From NCBI GenBank assembly GCA_028577615.1, contig JAJSDU010000022.1, positions 1 to 45,470 on the forward strand: DNA of 45,470 nt. The letters run 5' to 3'. The notes beneath the pieces are model-generated. The model was not told the DNA's origin. It searched no databases and saw nothing but the letters and a program-made list of their open reading frames with translations. A program made the position numbers and the translations under genes. The DNA is from Nitrosomonas sp. Its GTDB lineage: Bacteria; Pseudomonadota; Gammaproteobacteria; Burkholderiales; Nitrosomonadaceae. Of this stretch, positions 25,720 through 35,207 are shown one piece after another (positions within the stretch are counted from its first letter, which is position 1; each line of letters opens with the position of its first letter).

Positions 25720-28380
25720 ATGGAATCGCAACCGGATATCGATCCACAGGAAACACAGGAATGGCTGGATGCGTTGGAATCTGTATTGGTCAGTGAAGGT
25801 CCAGAACGCGCCCATTTTCTGCTGGAAAAGCTTGTCGAAAAAGCGCGACGATCGGGTGCTTATCTGCCCTATAGCGCAAATACCGCCTATATCAATACGA
25901 TTCCGACAGGCAGGGAAGCACGTTCGCCTGGCGATAATGCCATAGAACATCGCATTCGTTCATATGTGCGCTGGAACGCCATGGCGATGGTGCTGAAGGC
26001 TAACAGAGAGACAAACGTGGGCGGACATATTGCCAGTTTTGCTTCTGCCGCCACGCTTTATGATGTGGGCTACAATCATTTTTGGCATTCGCCGGGCGAA
26101 AATCATGGAGGCGATCTGGTTTACGTGCAGGGGCATTCGTCACCGGGCATTTACGCGTATGCATTTCTGGCAGGCGAGCTGACCGAAGCGCAATTAAACA
26201 ACTTCCGTCAGGAAGCGGACGGAAACGGTCTGAGTTCGTATCCACATCCCTGGCTGATGCCCTCGTTCTGGCAATTTCCAACGGTTTCCATGGGACTGGG
26301 GCCTTTGATGGCCATATATCAGGCGCGCTTTATGAAATATCTCGGCAGCCGTGGACTCGTCAATACCAAAGCCCGCAAGGTATGGGCCTTTATGGGTGAT
26401 GGGGAAATGGACGAACCTGAATCACTGGGTGCCATCACGCTTGCGTCACGCGAAATTCTCGATAATCTGATATTTGTAATCAACTGCAATCTGCAGCGCC
26501 TGGATGGGCCGGTTAGGGGTAACGGAAAAATTATCCAGGAACTGGAAGCGGCATTTCGCGGCGCCGGTTGGAATGTGATCAAGGTGATCTGGGGCTCTTA
26601 CTGGGATCCGTTGCTGGCCAAAGATACCAAGGGATTGTTGCAAAGGCGGATGATGGAGTGCGTTGACGGCGAATATCAAAATTTCAAATCCCGTGATGGC
26701 GCCTATGTGCGCAAGCATTTTTTCGGCAAGTATCCCGAGCTACTGGAAATGGTTGCCACGATGTCCGATGACGATATCTGGCGCTTGAATCGTGGTGGCC
26801 ATGATCCTCACAAGGTTTATGCGGCCTACGCGGAGGCAGTCAAGCATCAGGGACAGCCGACTGTTATTCTGGCCAAGACGATCAAGGGCTATGGCATGGG
26901 TGAAGCCGGTGAGGCGCAGAATATAACGCACCAGCAGAAAAAAATGGGTACGATTTCCCTGAAGGCTTTTCGCAATCGCTTTGGCCTGGAAATACCGGAT
27001 GACAGAATCGATGAAGTGCCGTATCTGAAGTTTGACAACGATTCGCCTGAATATAACTATATGCGTGAACGCCGTAAGGCGCTGGGCGGATTTTATCACC
27101 GCCGGAGAAAATGTGCTGAGCCACTGTCGGTGCCGCCGTTGGATGCTTTCGAATCGATATTGAAAGCAAGCGGCGATGGTCGTGAATCATCAACAACCAT
27201 GGCCTTTGTTCGTATTCTGAACATCCTGGTCAAAGATAAACAGATCGGTAAGCATATTGTACCTATCGTTGCTGATGAATCGCGTACATTTGGTATGGAA
27301 GGCATGTTCCGCCAGCTTGGCATCTGGTCATCCGTGGGACAGTTGTATACACCGCAGGATGCGGATCAACTGATGTATTACAAGGAAGACAGGAATGGCC
27401 AGATTCTGCAGGAAGGCATCAATGAAGCAGGCGCTCTGTCATCCTGGATTGCTGCTGCGACATCATACAGTACGCATAATATCCAGATGCTTCCTTTTTA
27501 TATTTTTTATTCCATGTTCGGCTTTCAACGCGTCGGCGACCTGATCTGGGCGTCCGGAGACATGCGCTGTCGCGGTTTTCTGCTCGGTGGAACCGCTGGT
27601 CGTACCACGCTGAATGGTGAAGGATTACAGCACGAAGACGGGCACAGTCATCTTGCCGCTTCGACCATACCAAATTGCATTTCGTATGATCCGGCTTTTG
27701 CTTATGAGCTGGTTGTTATTATTCAGGATGGTTTGCGCCGCATGTGTCAGGAGCAGGAGGACGTATTTTATTACATTACAGTAATGAATGAAAACTACGC
27801 CCATCCTGCAATACCCAAAGGCGCTGAACAGCATATTCTGAAGGGCATGTATCTATTCAGCGAATCGGGTAAGCGTGCGAAGGGGCTGCGGGTGCAATTG
27901 CTGGGTTCTGGAACGATATTGCGTGAAGTGATTGCGGCTGCCGGAATACTGAAAGCGGATTTCAGCATTAACGCGGATATCTGGAGCGTGACAAGCTTTA
28001 CCGAATTAAGGCGTGAAGCTTTGAGCATCCACCGATGGAATATGTTGCATCCCGAGGAAAAAAACAAAATCTCGCATGTGGAAAACTGCCTCATGGGAAG
28101 AGATGGTCCCGTAATTGCCGCGACAGATTATATGAAGATTTACGCGGATCAGATACGTGAGTTCGTGCCGGGAAATTATCGTGTGCTGGGTACGGATGGT
28201 TTTGGGCGCTCAGATACGCGCGAGAAATTGCGCAGGTTTTTTGAAGTCGATCGCTATTATATTGTTGTTGCAGCGTTAAAAGCGTTATTCGATGAAGGAA
28301 AGATTGAAAAACAGAAAGTAATGCAGGCAATCAGGCAGTTTAATATCGATCCGGAGAAACCTGATCCGGTAACGTTGTAA
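25720..28380 (+). CDS. aceE: Pyruvate dehydrogenase E1 component (homodimeric)
   Basis: An 886-residue thiamine diphosphate enzyme that decarboxylates pyruvate and passes the acetyl group to the lipoyl domain of E2. It matches E. coli AceE: GGHIASFASAATLYDVGYNHFWH, QGHSSPGIYAYAF, the TPP/Mg site GDGEMDEPES (~227-236) with INCNLQRLDGPVRGN, and the C-terminal TDGFGRSDTREKLRRFFEVD. Full length. It is followed 42 bp later by aceF. Confidence 0.98.
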   Translation: MESQPDIDPQETQEWLDALESVLVSEGPERAHFLLEKLVEKARRSGAYLPYSANTAYINTIPTGREARSPGDNAIEHRIRSYVRWNAMAMVLKANRETNVGGHIASFASAATLYDVGYNHFWHSPGENHGGDLVYVQGHSSPGIYAYAFLAGELTEAQLNNFRQEADGNGLSSYPHPWLMPSFWQFPTVSMGLGPLMAIYQARFMKYLGSRGLVNTKARKVWAFMGDGEMDEPESLGAITLASREILDNLIFVINCNLQRLDGPVRGNGKIIQELEAAFRGAGWNVIKVIWGSYWDPLLAKDTKGLLQRRMMECVDGEYQNFKSRDGAYVRKHFFGKYPELLEMVATMSDDDIWRLNRGGHDPHKVYAAYAEAVKHQGQPTVILAKTIKGYGMGEAGEAQNITHQQKKMGTISLKAFRNRFGLEIPDDRIDEVPYLKFDNDSPEYNYMRERRKALGGFYHRRRKCAEPLSVPPLDAFESILKASGDGRESSTTMAFVRILNILVKDKQIGKHIVPIVADESRTFGMEGMFRQLGIWSSVGQLYTPQDADQLMYYKEDRNGQILQEGINEAGALSSWIAAATSYSTHNIQMLPFYIFYSMFGFQRVGDLIWASGDMRCRGFLLGGTAGRTTLNGEGLQHEDGHSHLAASTIPNCISYDPAFAYELVVIIQDGLRRMCQEQEDVFYYITVMNENYAHPAIPKGAEQHILKGMYLFSESGKRAKGLRVQLLGSGTILREVIAAAGILKADFSINADIWSVTSFTELRREALSIHRWNMLHPEEKNKISHVENCLMGRDGPVIAATDYMKIYADQIREFVPGNYRVLGTDGFGRSDTREKLRRFFEVDRYYIVVAALKALFDEGKIEKQKVMQAIRQFNIDPEKPDPVTL

Positions 28381-28422
28381 TCTAACTCATTCTTCGGTGT
28401 GGATTTGTCATAAGGAAAGTAT

Positions 28423-29817
28423 GTGGGAGAGCTGAAGACAGTACTTATTCCTGATATCGGTGATTTTTCCGATGTGCCTGTAATTGAGGTATTTGTTCAG
28501 AATGGAAATCAAGTCAATGCAGAAGATCCATTGATTGCGCTGGAATCGGACAAGGCAACCATTGATATTCCGGCGCCTTTCACTGGAAAGATTCGCGAAA
28601 TCAAGGTCAAGCCGGGTGATAAGGTTTCAGAAGGTTCACCGATAGCGGTTATTGAAATAGCTGACTCAAGCGGAAACGCTGACGCGGAATCCGTTTCCAA
28701 AAAGCCTGGCAGCGAAGCTGATAGCACTGAGCAAAATAAACGGATTGAAGAAGTCGCTTCTGAGGATGCATCACGGGTGATTGCGCACGCGGCGCAAGCC
28801 GAGTCGAACAAGGATGTCATCGAAGCAGAGGCGAAGCAGCAAATATATCCTGCTTCGCCCCCGATTCCGTCCGTTCCGGTTAATGTAGCAGTCAAGGCGC
28901 ATGCAGGTCCAGCGGTACGTCGTTTTGCCCGTGAACTTGGCGTCAATCTGGATCTGATAACCGGGAGCGGACCTAAACACAGGATACTGAAAGAAGATGT
29001 TCAGGCTTTTGTAAAGGCCGGATTGTCCCGGATGCGCACGAATGGTAAACGCGTGTCTGCCGAAGTGGGACTGGATTTGTTGCCTTGGCCTCAAGTGGAT
29101 TTCGCCAGGCATGGGCCGGTAGAAATCAAATCGCTGTCCCGTATCAGGCAGATCGCGGGTGCAAATCTGCATCGGAACTGGGTTATGATTCCCCATGTAA
29201 CGCAGTTTGATGAAGCAGATATCACCGATCTGGAAGCGCTGCGGAAAGAATCCAATGCCGCGGAAAAGCAAAATACAGTCAAATTGACGCTATTATCGTT
29301 CCTCATGAAGGCACTGATTGCGCCGTTGAAAAAATTTCCTGAGTTTAACGCTTCGTTGGACAAAAACGCTAACGGAGAAACCAATCTGATCATTAAGCGC
29401 TATTATCATATCGGTTTTGCTGTTGATACGGCCAATGGTCTCGTCGTGCCTGTGATTCGTGATGTCGATCAAAAGGGGGTCGTGGCGATTGCCCGCGAGT
29501 TAAGTGAATTGTCTGCATTGGCGCGCGAAGGAAAATTGAAACCCGAGCAGATGCAGGGCGCTGGCTTTACTATTTCCAGCCTGGGCGGAATCGGTGGTAC
29601 GGCCTTTACACCCATCATCAACGCGCCCGAGGTGGCCATTCTTGGTGTTTCTAAAGCGGATTACAAACCTGTCTACCGTGATGGACAGTTTGTGGCGCGT
29701 TTAGTATTGCCGCTTTCATTATCATATGATCACCGTGTTATCGATGGTGCCGCTGCGGCACGATTCACCTCGCATCTTGCGGAAGTATTGACCGACATGC
29801 GGCTGGCTTTGTTGTGA
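28423..29817 (+). CDS. aceF: Dihydrolipoamide acetyltransferase (PDH E2)
   Basis: A 464-residue E2 with one lipoyl domain (Lys44 in ESDKATIDIP), a Ser/Ala/Glu-rich linker, an E3-binding domain (AGPAVRRFARELGVNLDLIT, ~166-200) and a catalytic core with SYDHRVIDGAAAARF (His437, Asp441). The start is GTG at 28423 with AAGGA 6 nt ahead; an ATG two bases earlier is out of frame. E. coli AceF has three lipoyl domains, so this is the short form. The E3 gene (lpd) does not follow in this window and must lie elsewhere. Confidence 0.97.
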   Translation: MGELKTVLIPDIGDFSDVPVIEVFVQNGNQVNAEDPLIALESDKATIDIPAPFTGKIREIKVKPGDKVSEGSPIAVIEIADSSGNADAESVSKKPGSEADSTEQNKRIEEVASEDASRVIAHAAQAESNKDVIEAEAKQQIYPASPPIPSVPVNVAVKAHAGPAVRRFARELGVNLDLITGSGPKHRILKEDVQAFVKAGLSRMRTNGKRVSAEVGLDLLPWPQVDFARHGPVEIKSLSRIRQIAGANLHRNWVMIPHVTQFDEADITDLEALRKESNAAEKQNTVKLTLLSFLMKALIAPLKKFPEFNASLDKNANGETNLIIKRYYHIGFAVDTANGLVVPVIRDVDQKGVVAIARELSELSALAREGKLKPEQMQGAGFTISSLGGIGGTAFTPIINAPEVAILGVSKADYKPVYRDGQFVARLVLPLSLSYDHRVIDGAAAARFTSHLAEVLTDMRLALL

Positions 29818-29857
29818 TCATTAAAGTTGTTGATCTGCGGATTTTTCACTGATTGTT

Positions 29858-30556
29858 ATGACTAGTTTGGCGCTGATTGGTATTTATGGCGGAACGTTTG
29901 ACCCAATCCACTTTGGACATTTGCGCGTTGCCGAGGAACTGGTCAGTGACATCGCTTTTAACCGGTTCTTTTTTGTCCCAGCAGGTACGCCACGTTTACG
30001 TGACATACCGTTTGCATCAAAAACGCAGCGTGCCGGAATGGTGGCGCTGGCGATACAGGATAATCCTGATTTTCTTCTGGATACCCGGGAAATTAAACGC
30101 GAAGGTGTCAGCAAGACTGTGGAAACGCTCAGGGCGTATCGGTCGGAATATGGCGAAAATGTTGCACTGTGCCTGATCATAGGTGCCGACACTTTTTTAA
30201 AAATCCATCAGTGGTGCGATTGGCACGAGGTTTTTGAGCTTTGCCACGTGGTCATCGTCAATCGTCCGGGCAGTCCGCTGATTAAACACAAACAGGGTTT
30301 TCCCGAAGAAATACAACAGGCATGCGGTTCGCGATGGATAACGTGTTCGGCCAGCTTGGCGAGTCAGCCGTATGGATTGATTTACGCGGCGCCAACCACT
30401 TTGCTCGATATCTCTGCGACGCAGATACGCGCCTTGGTTGCGGCGAAAAAAAGTATACGCTATTTGCTGCCTGACGCTGTTTCCGACTATATTAAAACTC
30501 ATCAGCTTTATACAGGAGAATATGAATTCAAAAAAACTGGTCAGCATTGCAGTTGA
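29858..30556 (+). CDS. nadD: Nicotinate-nucleotide adenylyltransferase
   Basis: A 232-residue enzyme that forms deamido-NAD from nicotinate mononucleotide and ATP. The ATP site GIYGGTFDPIHFGHLR, LIIGADTFLKIHQW and the ISATQIRAL motif near the C-terminus are all present. It starts 40 bp after aceF. Its last 35 bases overlap the start of rsfS, a common pairing in proteobacteria, which indicates coupling. Confidence 0.96.
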   Translation: MTSLALIGIYGGTFDPIHFGHLRVAEELVSDIAFNRFFFVPAGTPRLRDIPFASKTQRAGMVALAIQDNPDFLLDTREIKREGVSKTVETLRAYRSEYGENVALCLIIGADTFLKIHQWCDWHEVFELCHVVIVNRPGSPLIKHKQGFPEEIQQACGSRWITCSASLASQPYGLIYAAPTTLLDISATQIRALVAAKKSIRYLLPDAVSDYIKTHQLYTGEYEFKKTGQHCS

Positions 30557-30842
30557 TGCTCTTGAAGAAGTCAAGGCGGCGGATATTAAAGTTCTGGATG
30601 TTGCCAGACTTACATCCTTGTTTGATTATGTCATTATTGCGAGTGCGGGCTCATCACGCCAGACAAAAGCATTGGCCGAAAATGTACGTGAGAAGGTGAA
30701 AGAGGCCGGTGGCGTCATTCTGTGTTTTGAAGGTGAGCAAACCGGTGAATGGCTGCTGGTTGATCTTGGTGATGTCATCGTGCATATCATGCAACCGGAA
30801 GCGCGGAAATATTACAACTTGGAAGGGCTCTGGACGGAATAA
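30522..30842 (+). CDS. rsfS: Ribosome silencing factor RsfS (Iojap/YbeB)
   Basis: A 106-residue protein that binds ribosomal protein L14 and blocks subunit joining in starvation. Its marks are AVDALEEVKAADIKVLDVA, LFDYVIIASAGSSRQTKALAENV and GEWLLVDLGDVIVHIM. The start is the ATG at 30522, behind the ribosome binding site ACAGGAGAA; an upstream in-frame extension into nadD is not family-like. It overlaps nadD by 35 bp. Confidence 0.95.
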   Translation: MNSKKLVSIAVDALEEVKAADIKVLDVARLTSLFDYVIIASAGSSRQTKALAENVREKVKEAGGVILCFEGEQTGEWLLVDLGDVIVHIMQPEARKYYNLEGLWTE

Positions 30843-30934
30843 TAGTTACGGCAATTTTTTGCTTTTGTTTTTTATGGCCGTTCCTGAGAGGTCGTTATAG
30901 CAATCATCGTGTTGAGATAGCCGGAGCGTGAATC

Positions 30935-31762
30935 ATGTTGGTGCAAGACAGCGGAAAATTGGACAAATGGGTCGATCATTTGACAAAGGTTGAAATACCT
31001 GTTCTGAGACAGACTGCCCGTAAACTGTCCGATCTGTCCAGTAATATCGAGAATCAGACACCGCGGAGCATTGCTCAGGTGATAAAAAGCGATCCTCTGA
31101 TGATTGTCAAACTCATGCGGTATCTGCAAGCGAATAAACAAAGGGCGCAGGAACATGAAATCGTGGAAGTAGAGCAGGCTCTGATGATGCTTGGACTTGA
31201 GAATGCTTTGGAAAAAGTACCGGCCAGACCACTGGTTGAAGATGTCCTGGGACACGAGCATAGAAATGCGCTGGTGTATTTGCTGAAAGTTGCTCAACGT
31301 GCTAAAGCTGCATCAAACTATGCGTTTGATTGGGCGGTTCGCCTACATGATTTGCATTATGAAGAAGTGCGGATCGCTGCTTTATTGCACGATATCGCAG
31401 AAATGCTGATGTGGTGCTTTTCTCCAAAGGAAATGCTGATGATCAGAATGTTGCAGACCAGGGATAAAGCGCTGCGCAGTCATCACGCGCAGGAGAAGAT
31501 ACTGGGATTTGCATTACACGATTTGCAACTGGCGTTGACAATCAAATGGAAATTGCCTGAGTTGCTGGTTCATTTAATCAATGATGAGTATCGCAATCAG
31601 CAACGTGTCCGCAATGTTTTTCTGGCAGTCAATCTGGCGCGGCATTCCGCCAATGGCTGGGATGACGCGGCGCTGCCGGATGACTATGTGGAAATTGGCA
31701 ACCTATTGCATTTAAGGCCTGAAGAAGTGACCGCGATTGTCGGGGTGGATAAAAAAACGTGA
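30935..31762 (+). CDS. HDOD-domain signalling protein
   Basis: A 275-residue protein with an HDOD domain (~35-230): PRSIAQVIKSDPLMIVKLMRYLQANK, EVRIAALLHDIAEMLMWCF, and VFLAVNLARHSANGWDD near the end. HDOD proteins are cytoplasmic, usually lack hydrolase activity, and link to signal transduction or stress. Here an HD-like LLHDIAEM is kept but other metal ligands are not clear. GGAG lies 8 nt before the ATG. The target is unknown. Confidence 0.82.
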   Translation: MLVQDSGKLDKWVDHLTKVEIPVLRQTARKLSDLSSNIENQTPRSIAQVIKSDPLMIVKLMRYLQANKQRAQEHEIVEVEQALMMLGLENALEKVPARPLVEDVLGHEHRNALVYLLKVAQRAKAASNYAFDWAVRLHDLHYEEVRIAALLHDIAEMLMWCFSPKEMLMIRMLQTRDKALRSHHAQEKILGFALHDLQLALTIKWKLPELLVHLINDEYRNQQRVRNVFLAVNLARHSANGWDDAALPDDYVEIGNLLHLRPEEVTAIVGVDKKT

Positions 31763-31975
31763 TACTCAAGTAGATTATCCACATGAATATCATTGATTAC
31801 AATACGTTAATTTCCAGGTTGCGGCATCTGGGATGAACTGCTGTAGCGAGTATAAATTGGTTGCCGTGTAGCTTTTGCAGAATGTGCAAACACCTGGAAA
31901 TGAAAAATACCGGCGATTTTGATAGAATCTCCGGGTCTGAAAATCCCATGAGCCACAGATGCAGAGCGATTTTTA

Positions 31976-32605
31976 ATGTCTGCCCCTTGTCTTTTTTATA
32001 TTTATGACCCGATGTGCAGCTGGTGTTACGCATTTGAGGCTGGCTGGCGAAGGCTGCAGAACAGGTTGCCGGAGCGTGTTCAGGTAACTTATGTGCTGGG
32101 TGGGCTTGCGCCGGATACGAATGAGCCTATGCCTGAAGATTTGCGTGTCATGATACGGCAGACCTGGCGGAAAATTGAAGAAACAGTCCCGGAAGTTCAT
32201 TTTAATTACACTTTCTGGACAAGCAATACGCCAGTGCGCTCCACTTATCCTGCATGCCGGGCGATTCTCGCTGCGCGGAAACAGGATGCCGCCGCCGGGA
32301 CTGAAATGCGGCGGGAGATACAGAAAGCTTATTATCAGAATGCTTTAAACCCGTCCAGGTCGGGGACATTGATACAATGCGCACGTGAAATTGGGCTCGA
32401 TGTTGCGCTGTTTACAGCAGATCTAACCAGCGTGGATATCCAGACGGCACTGGAAGAAGAACTCAGGCTGGCGGGTAGATTGAATGCATTTGTATTCCCT
32501 TCGTTGCGATTTCAGTATCAGGATAAGTTGTATTCAATCCACGTAGACTATATTAGTGATGAGAAAATGCTGAACGAAATCGAAACAATCATAGGTGGAA
32601 GGTAA
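31976..32605 (+). CDS. DsbA-family thioredoxin-fold oxidoreductase (cytoplasmic)
   Basis: A 209-residue DsbA-fold protein with the active site PMCSWCYAF (Cys14, Cys17) directly after the first beta strand and no signal peptide, so it is cytoplasmic, like FrnE and related proteins. The late segment FVFPSLRFQYQDKLYSIHVDY fits the cis-proline region. It probably reduces or isomerises disulfides or binds a glutathione conjugate. It lies 214 bp after the HDOD gene and 36 bp before the thioesterase gene. Confidence 0.85.
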   Translation: MSAPCLFYIYDPMCSWCYAFEAGWRRLQNRLPERVQVTYVLGGLAPDTNEPMPEDLRVMIRQTWRKIEETVPEVHFNYTFWTSNTPVRSTYPACRAILAARKQDAAAGTEMRREIQKAYYQNALNPSRSGTLIQCAREIGLDVALFTADLTSVDIQTALEEELRLAGRLNAFVFPSLRFQYQDKLYSIHVDYISDEKMLNEIETIIGGR

Positions 32606-32641
32606 TTTGTCACGCAATACAAAAAACAAGTGAGGAATGTG

Positions 32642-33121
32642 ATGAGCAGCAGCATCTGGTTTAAAGATTATACGGTTGAATATCTGGAAGGTTTGCGCAA
32701 TGCCAACATGGGTGAGCATATAGGCATTCACTTTGTCGACGTTGGACCAGATTTTTTGAAGGCACGTATGCCGGTGGATAAACGTACAACACAGCCTTTC
32801 GGCATTATGCATGGCGGAGCCAGTTGTGTGCTATCCGAGACACTGGGCAGTGTCGCTGGTTGGATGACTATTGATCCTGATCAGTATCGCGCTGTCGGAT
32901 TGGAACTGAATATCAATCATATCCGCGCCGTGACGGCGGGCCATGTCATCGGTACCTGCACGCCATTGCATACCGGGAGGCGTACGCAGGTCTGGCAGAC
33001 CGATATCACCGAAGAGACCACGGGTAAGCGTGTGGCAATTTCACGATTGACATTGGCTATTATCGATCATGGTACCTTGAGTGCCCAGAAAGACCGCGTT
33101 GTGGTGGAGAGAGAAAAATAA
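32642..33121 (+). CDS. Hotdog-fold acyl-CoA thioesterase (PaaI/YdiI-like)
   Basis: A 159-residue hotdog protein. The motif FGIMHGGASCVLSETLGS with the catalytic Glu, and GHVIGTCTPLHTGRRTQVWQTDI in the second half, match the PaaI/YdiI (MenI) group, which hydrolyses aryl- and acyl-CoA. An earlier in-frame GTG exists at 32630, but the ATG at 32642 has GAGGA 5 nt upstream and begins where the family does. Physiological substrate is unknown. Confidence 0.88.
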   Translation: MSSSIWFKDYTVEYLEGLRNANMGEHIGIHFVDVGPDFLKARMPVDKRTTQPFGIMHGGASCVLSETLGSVAGWMTIDPDQYRAVGLELNINHIRAVTAGHVIGTCTPLHTGRRTQVWQTDITEETTGKRVAISRLTLAIIDHGTLSAQKDRVVVEREK

Positions 33122-33239
33122 ATAAATTCGGTTTTCTGGATAGAAGATTGCCGGATTGGTTGTTGGAGCTTTTCCGCCTACGTGAAACGGGAATCCATTA
33201 GGCTGTTGGGTTTTGTCCACTCAGGCCGACTGAAACTCG

Positions 33240-34289
33240 TCATTGGTCTGAATGTGTGTGTATTTGCTTTTTATCCGCTGCAACCGGTACCACCATTTCC
33301 GCATTTGTATCTGAATTCATAAATTCAGTTGTACAGGTTGTGGTTGTATCGGCTTGAAGGGGCGCCGATTGCAGAGTGGGTGTCACAGCGCATGATTTCT
33401 TTTGCCCGATCAGTGCTGCAATGCGTTTCCCGGCTTGCAACGAACCGGCGCGGAACGCTTCAATCATCGCATTGACAGCATGTGTAATAAACCATTCGCC
33501 TTCCGCAGTTTCATAGAACCGGATGTATTCACCTAATTCCGGATCGGTAAGTTCATGATATGAATACGCCATCATGATAATTACATTCTGATAAGTGTTA
33601 TCATTCATTTCTGCTTTTAGCGCAGCAATGCTCGTATCCAGTATTTGCATCGTTTCGTTGTCACCGTTATTCATCACACCCATCAGCAAAGCGCGTTTGG
33701 TGCCTAACGCGATTTCGGTTACAAATTCGGTGGTTCGCGTAACGGCTTCCAGATCCTGCAATAATCGTACACGATTTGCCGGCAGGGGCGTTCTGACGAT
33801 GTCTTCGATAAATGTTTCGAAGGTTGCGAGAATGAAGTCACGATTTTCCATTTCAGTGATTCTTTTCATCAGCGGCGAATTGTACATCTGGATCAAAGTT
33901 TTCAGCCGATCGCTATCCGGGTCCTGTTTAAATGTGCTTCGCAATTGTTGATTAAAAAATTCCGGACGGTAGATATCCAGAACAATTTTCTCGATATGTT
34001 GGGCGATGACTGGATCGTCAGGTTTCTGGGGAGACTGATGAATGCTTTCCAGCATTTTGTCACCGATTTGATCAATCTGTTTTTGCAAACCGGAAAGTAT
34101 GACTACTTTGTCGATCAGCGCATCGGGCGATGCGTCAGGCAGGGTAAACGGATTAGGAACAATGGCCGCTTCAGCTATGGGCAGGAAAAACAACTGTGAT
34201 TCGCGCATCGGGTTTTGCCAGACAATCCAACCGGTGCATAGCAGTATGATTCCGCTCAATTTCAGAATGATTCTTTTATGGAGTTTCAT
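33240..34289 (-). CDS. Unknown envelope protein with N-terminal membrane segment
   Basis: A 349-residue protein of no recognised family, faintly like DUF2059 proteins. Residues 8-24 (ILKLSGIILLCTGWIVW) are a signal or anchor helix; a PNPFTLPDASPDAL linker leads to a helical domain with repeated leucines and IRFYETAEGEWFITHAVNAMIEAF, similar in feel to the DUF2059 end. The last ~50 residues are Thr/Ser-rich and low-complexity with two cysteines. It is probably periplasmic. It stands alone, convergent with the thioesterase gene. Confidence 0.75.
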   Translation of the reverse strand: MKLHKRIILKLSGIILLCTGWIVWQNPMRESQLFFLPIAEAAIVPNPFTLPDASPDALIDKVVILSGLQKQIDQIGDKMLESIHQSPQKPDDPVIAQHIEKIVLDIYRPEFFNQQLRSTFKQDPDSDRLKTLIQMYNSPLMKRITEMENRDFILATFETFIEDIVRTPLPANRVRLLQDLEAVTRTTEFVTEIALGTKRALLMGVMNNGDNETMQILDTSIAALKAEMNDNTYQNVIIMMAYSYHELTDPELGEYIRFYETAEGEWFITHAVNAMIEAFRAGSLQAGKRIAALIGQKKSCAVTPTLQSAPLQADTTTTCTTEFMNSDTNAEMVVPVAADKKQIHTHSDQ

Positions 34290-34468
34290 GAAGATTCCTC
34301 GTCAGAAGGTGTAATGTCGGGATACTGGCTTATGCCAATTTTTGGTTAATTGAGTACAGAACAGTCCGCTGACAATGATTGTACTGAATGTTTTAGAACT
34401 AACGGCTGGCAGAGCGTCAAGCTGTAGGTCTGTATAGGCTGAAGCCAGGAAGTAAGATGGATAAAAAT

Positions 34469-34490
34469 GTCTGAAAAAATTTTTTCAGAC
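34469..34490 (-). terminator. Intrinsic terminator of the blc gene
   Basis: An exact 22-bp palindrome of the form GTCTGAAAAAA/TTTTTTCAGAC lies 5 bp past the blc stop. On the minus strand it is followed by ATTTTTATCC, giving the hairpin plus T-run of a Rho-independent terminator. Confidence 0.65.
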
Positions 34491-34495
34491 GATTC

Positions 34496-35020
34496 TTAAT
34501 GCTGGGCTGGAAAGATGAGGGTGTCCGTTTTAAAACCAAGTTCTTTTGATTTTTGAATAAACTGTTCTTTCAATGCATGACTGACAATCGGTTCTCTTGA
34601 TAGAAACCATAAAAATGATTTGTTGTAACCAGTAATATAAGCATATCGATAATCATCCCTATCCAGGTCGAAAATAATGTAAGAACTATAAAATGGGCCA
34701 AAAAAAGAAACCTTCAGATGTCCAACATTGCGTTTCCCGACAAAATAAGCTTTTCCTGATGCTTCTTTCCACTTGTTTTCTGTAATGGAAAATCCTCGAT
34801 TGGTAACTCCGATGCCGCCATCACTGCGCAAATGATATTCAGCCGTCACATGACTTAATCCGCGCTCAAAGGAATGGTCCAGTCTGGCGATTTCATACCA
34901 TTTTCCAAGATATCTGTTTTCATCGAAGCTTCTAACCGGATTGATGTTCTTCGGGATGCTCGTGCAACCGCTTAGAACTGTATAGAAAAGAAACAGTGAC
35001 AGTAAACGTGTGATCTTCAT
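34496..35020 (-). CDS. blc: Outer membrane lipocalin (Blc family) lipoprotein
   Basis: A 174-residue lipoprotein. The signal peptide ends in the lipobox LSGC with acylated Cys19. The lipocalin GxW motif is YLGKWYEIARLDHSFERGL, followed by YITGYNKSFLWFLSREP and the C-terminal IFPAQH. Blc proteins bind fatty acids or lysophospholipids at the outer membrane and are linked to envelope stress. It is divergent from the L,D-transpeptidase gene, with 187 bp between. Confidence 0.95.
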   Translation of the reverse strand: MKITRLLSLFLFYTVLSGCTSIPKNINPVRSFDENRYLGKWYEIARLDHSFERGLSHVTAEYHLRSDGGIGVTNRGFSITENKWKEASGKAYFVGKRNVGHLKVSFFGPFYSSYIIFDLDRDDYRYAYITGYNKSFLWFLSREPIVSHALKEQFIQKSKELGFKTDTLIFPAQH

Positions 35021-35207
35021 TTCAGGCCTTCAAGTACTTAGACTTCTGGATAAAATCTCTGCGGCAAATAGCAACAGTATAGAAAAAACGCTTTATTCTT
35101 TCTTATTCATTCGCTGATTTTCGCGTATATTGCCTATTTAAGCGCAAATTCGCTATGATTGGACGAATTTAGAATGATAATGAGAGTACTACGCAACGAA
35201 CAGATCG

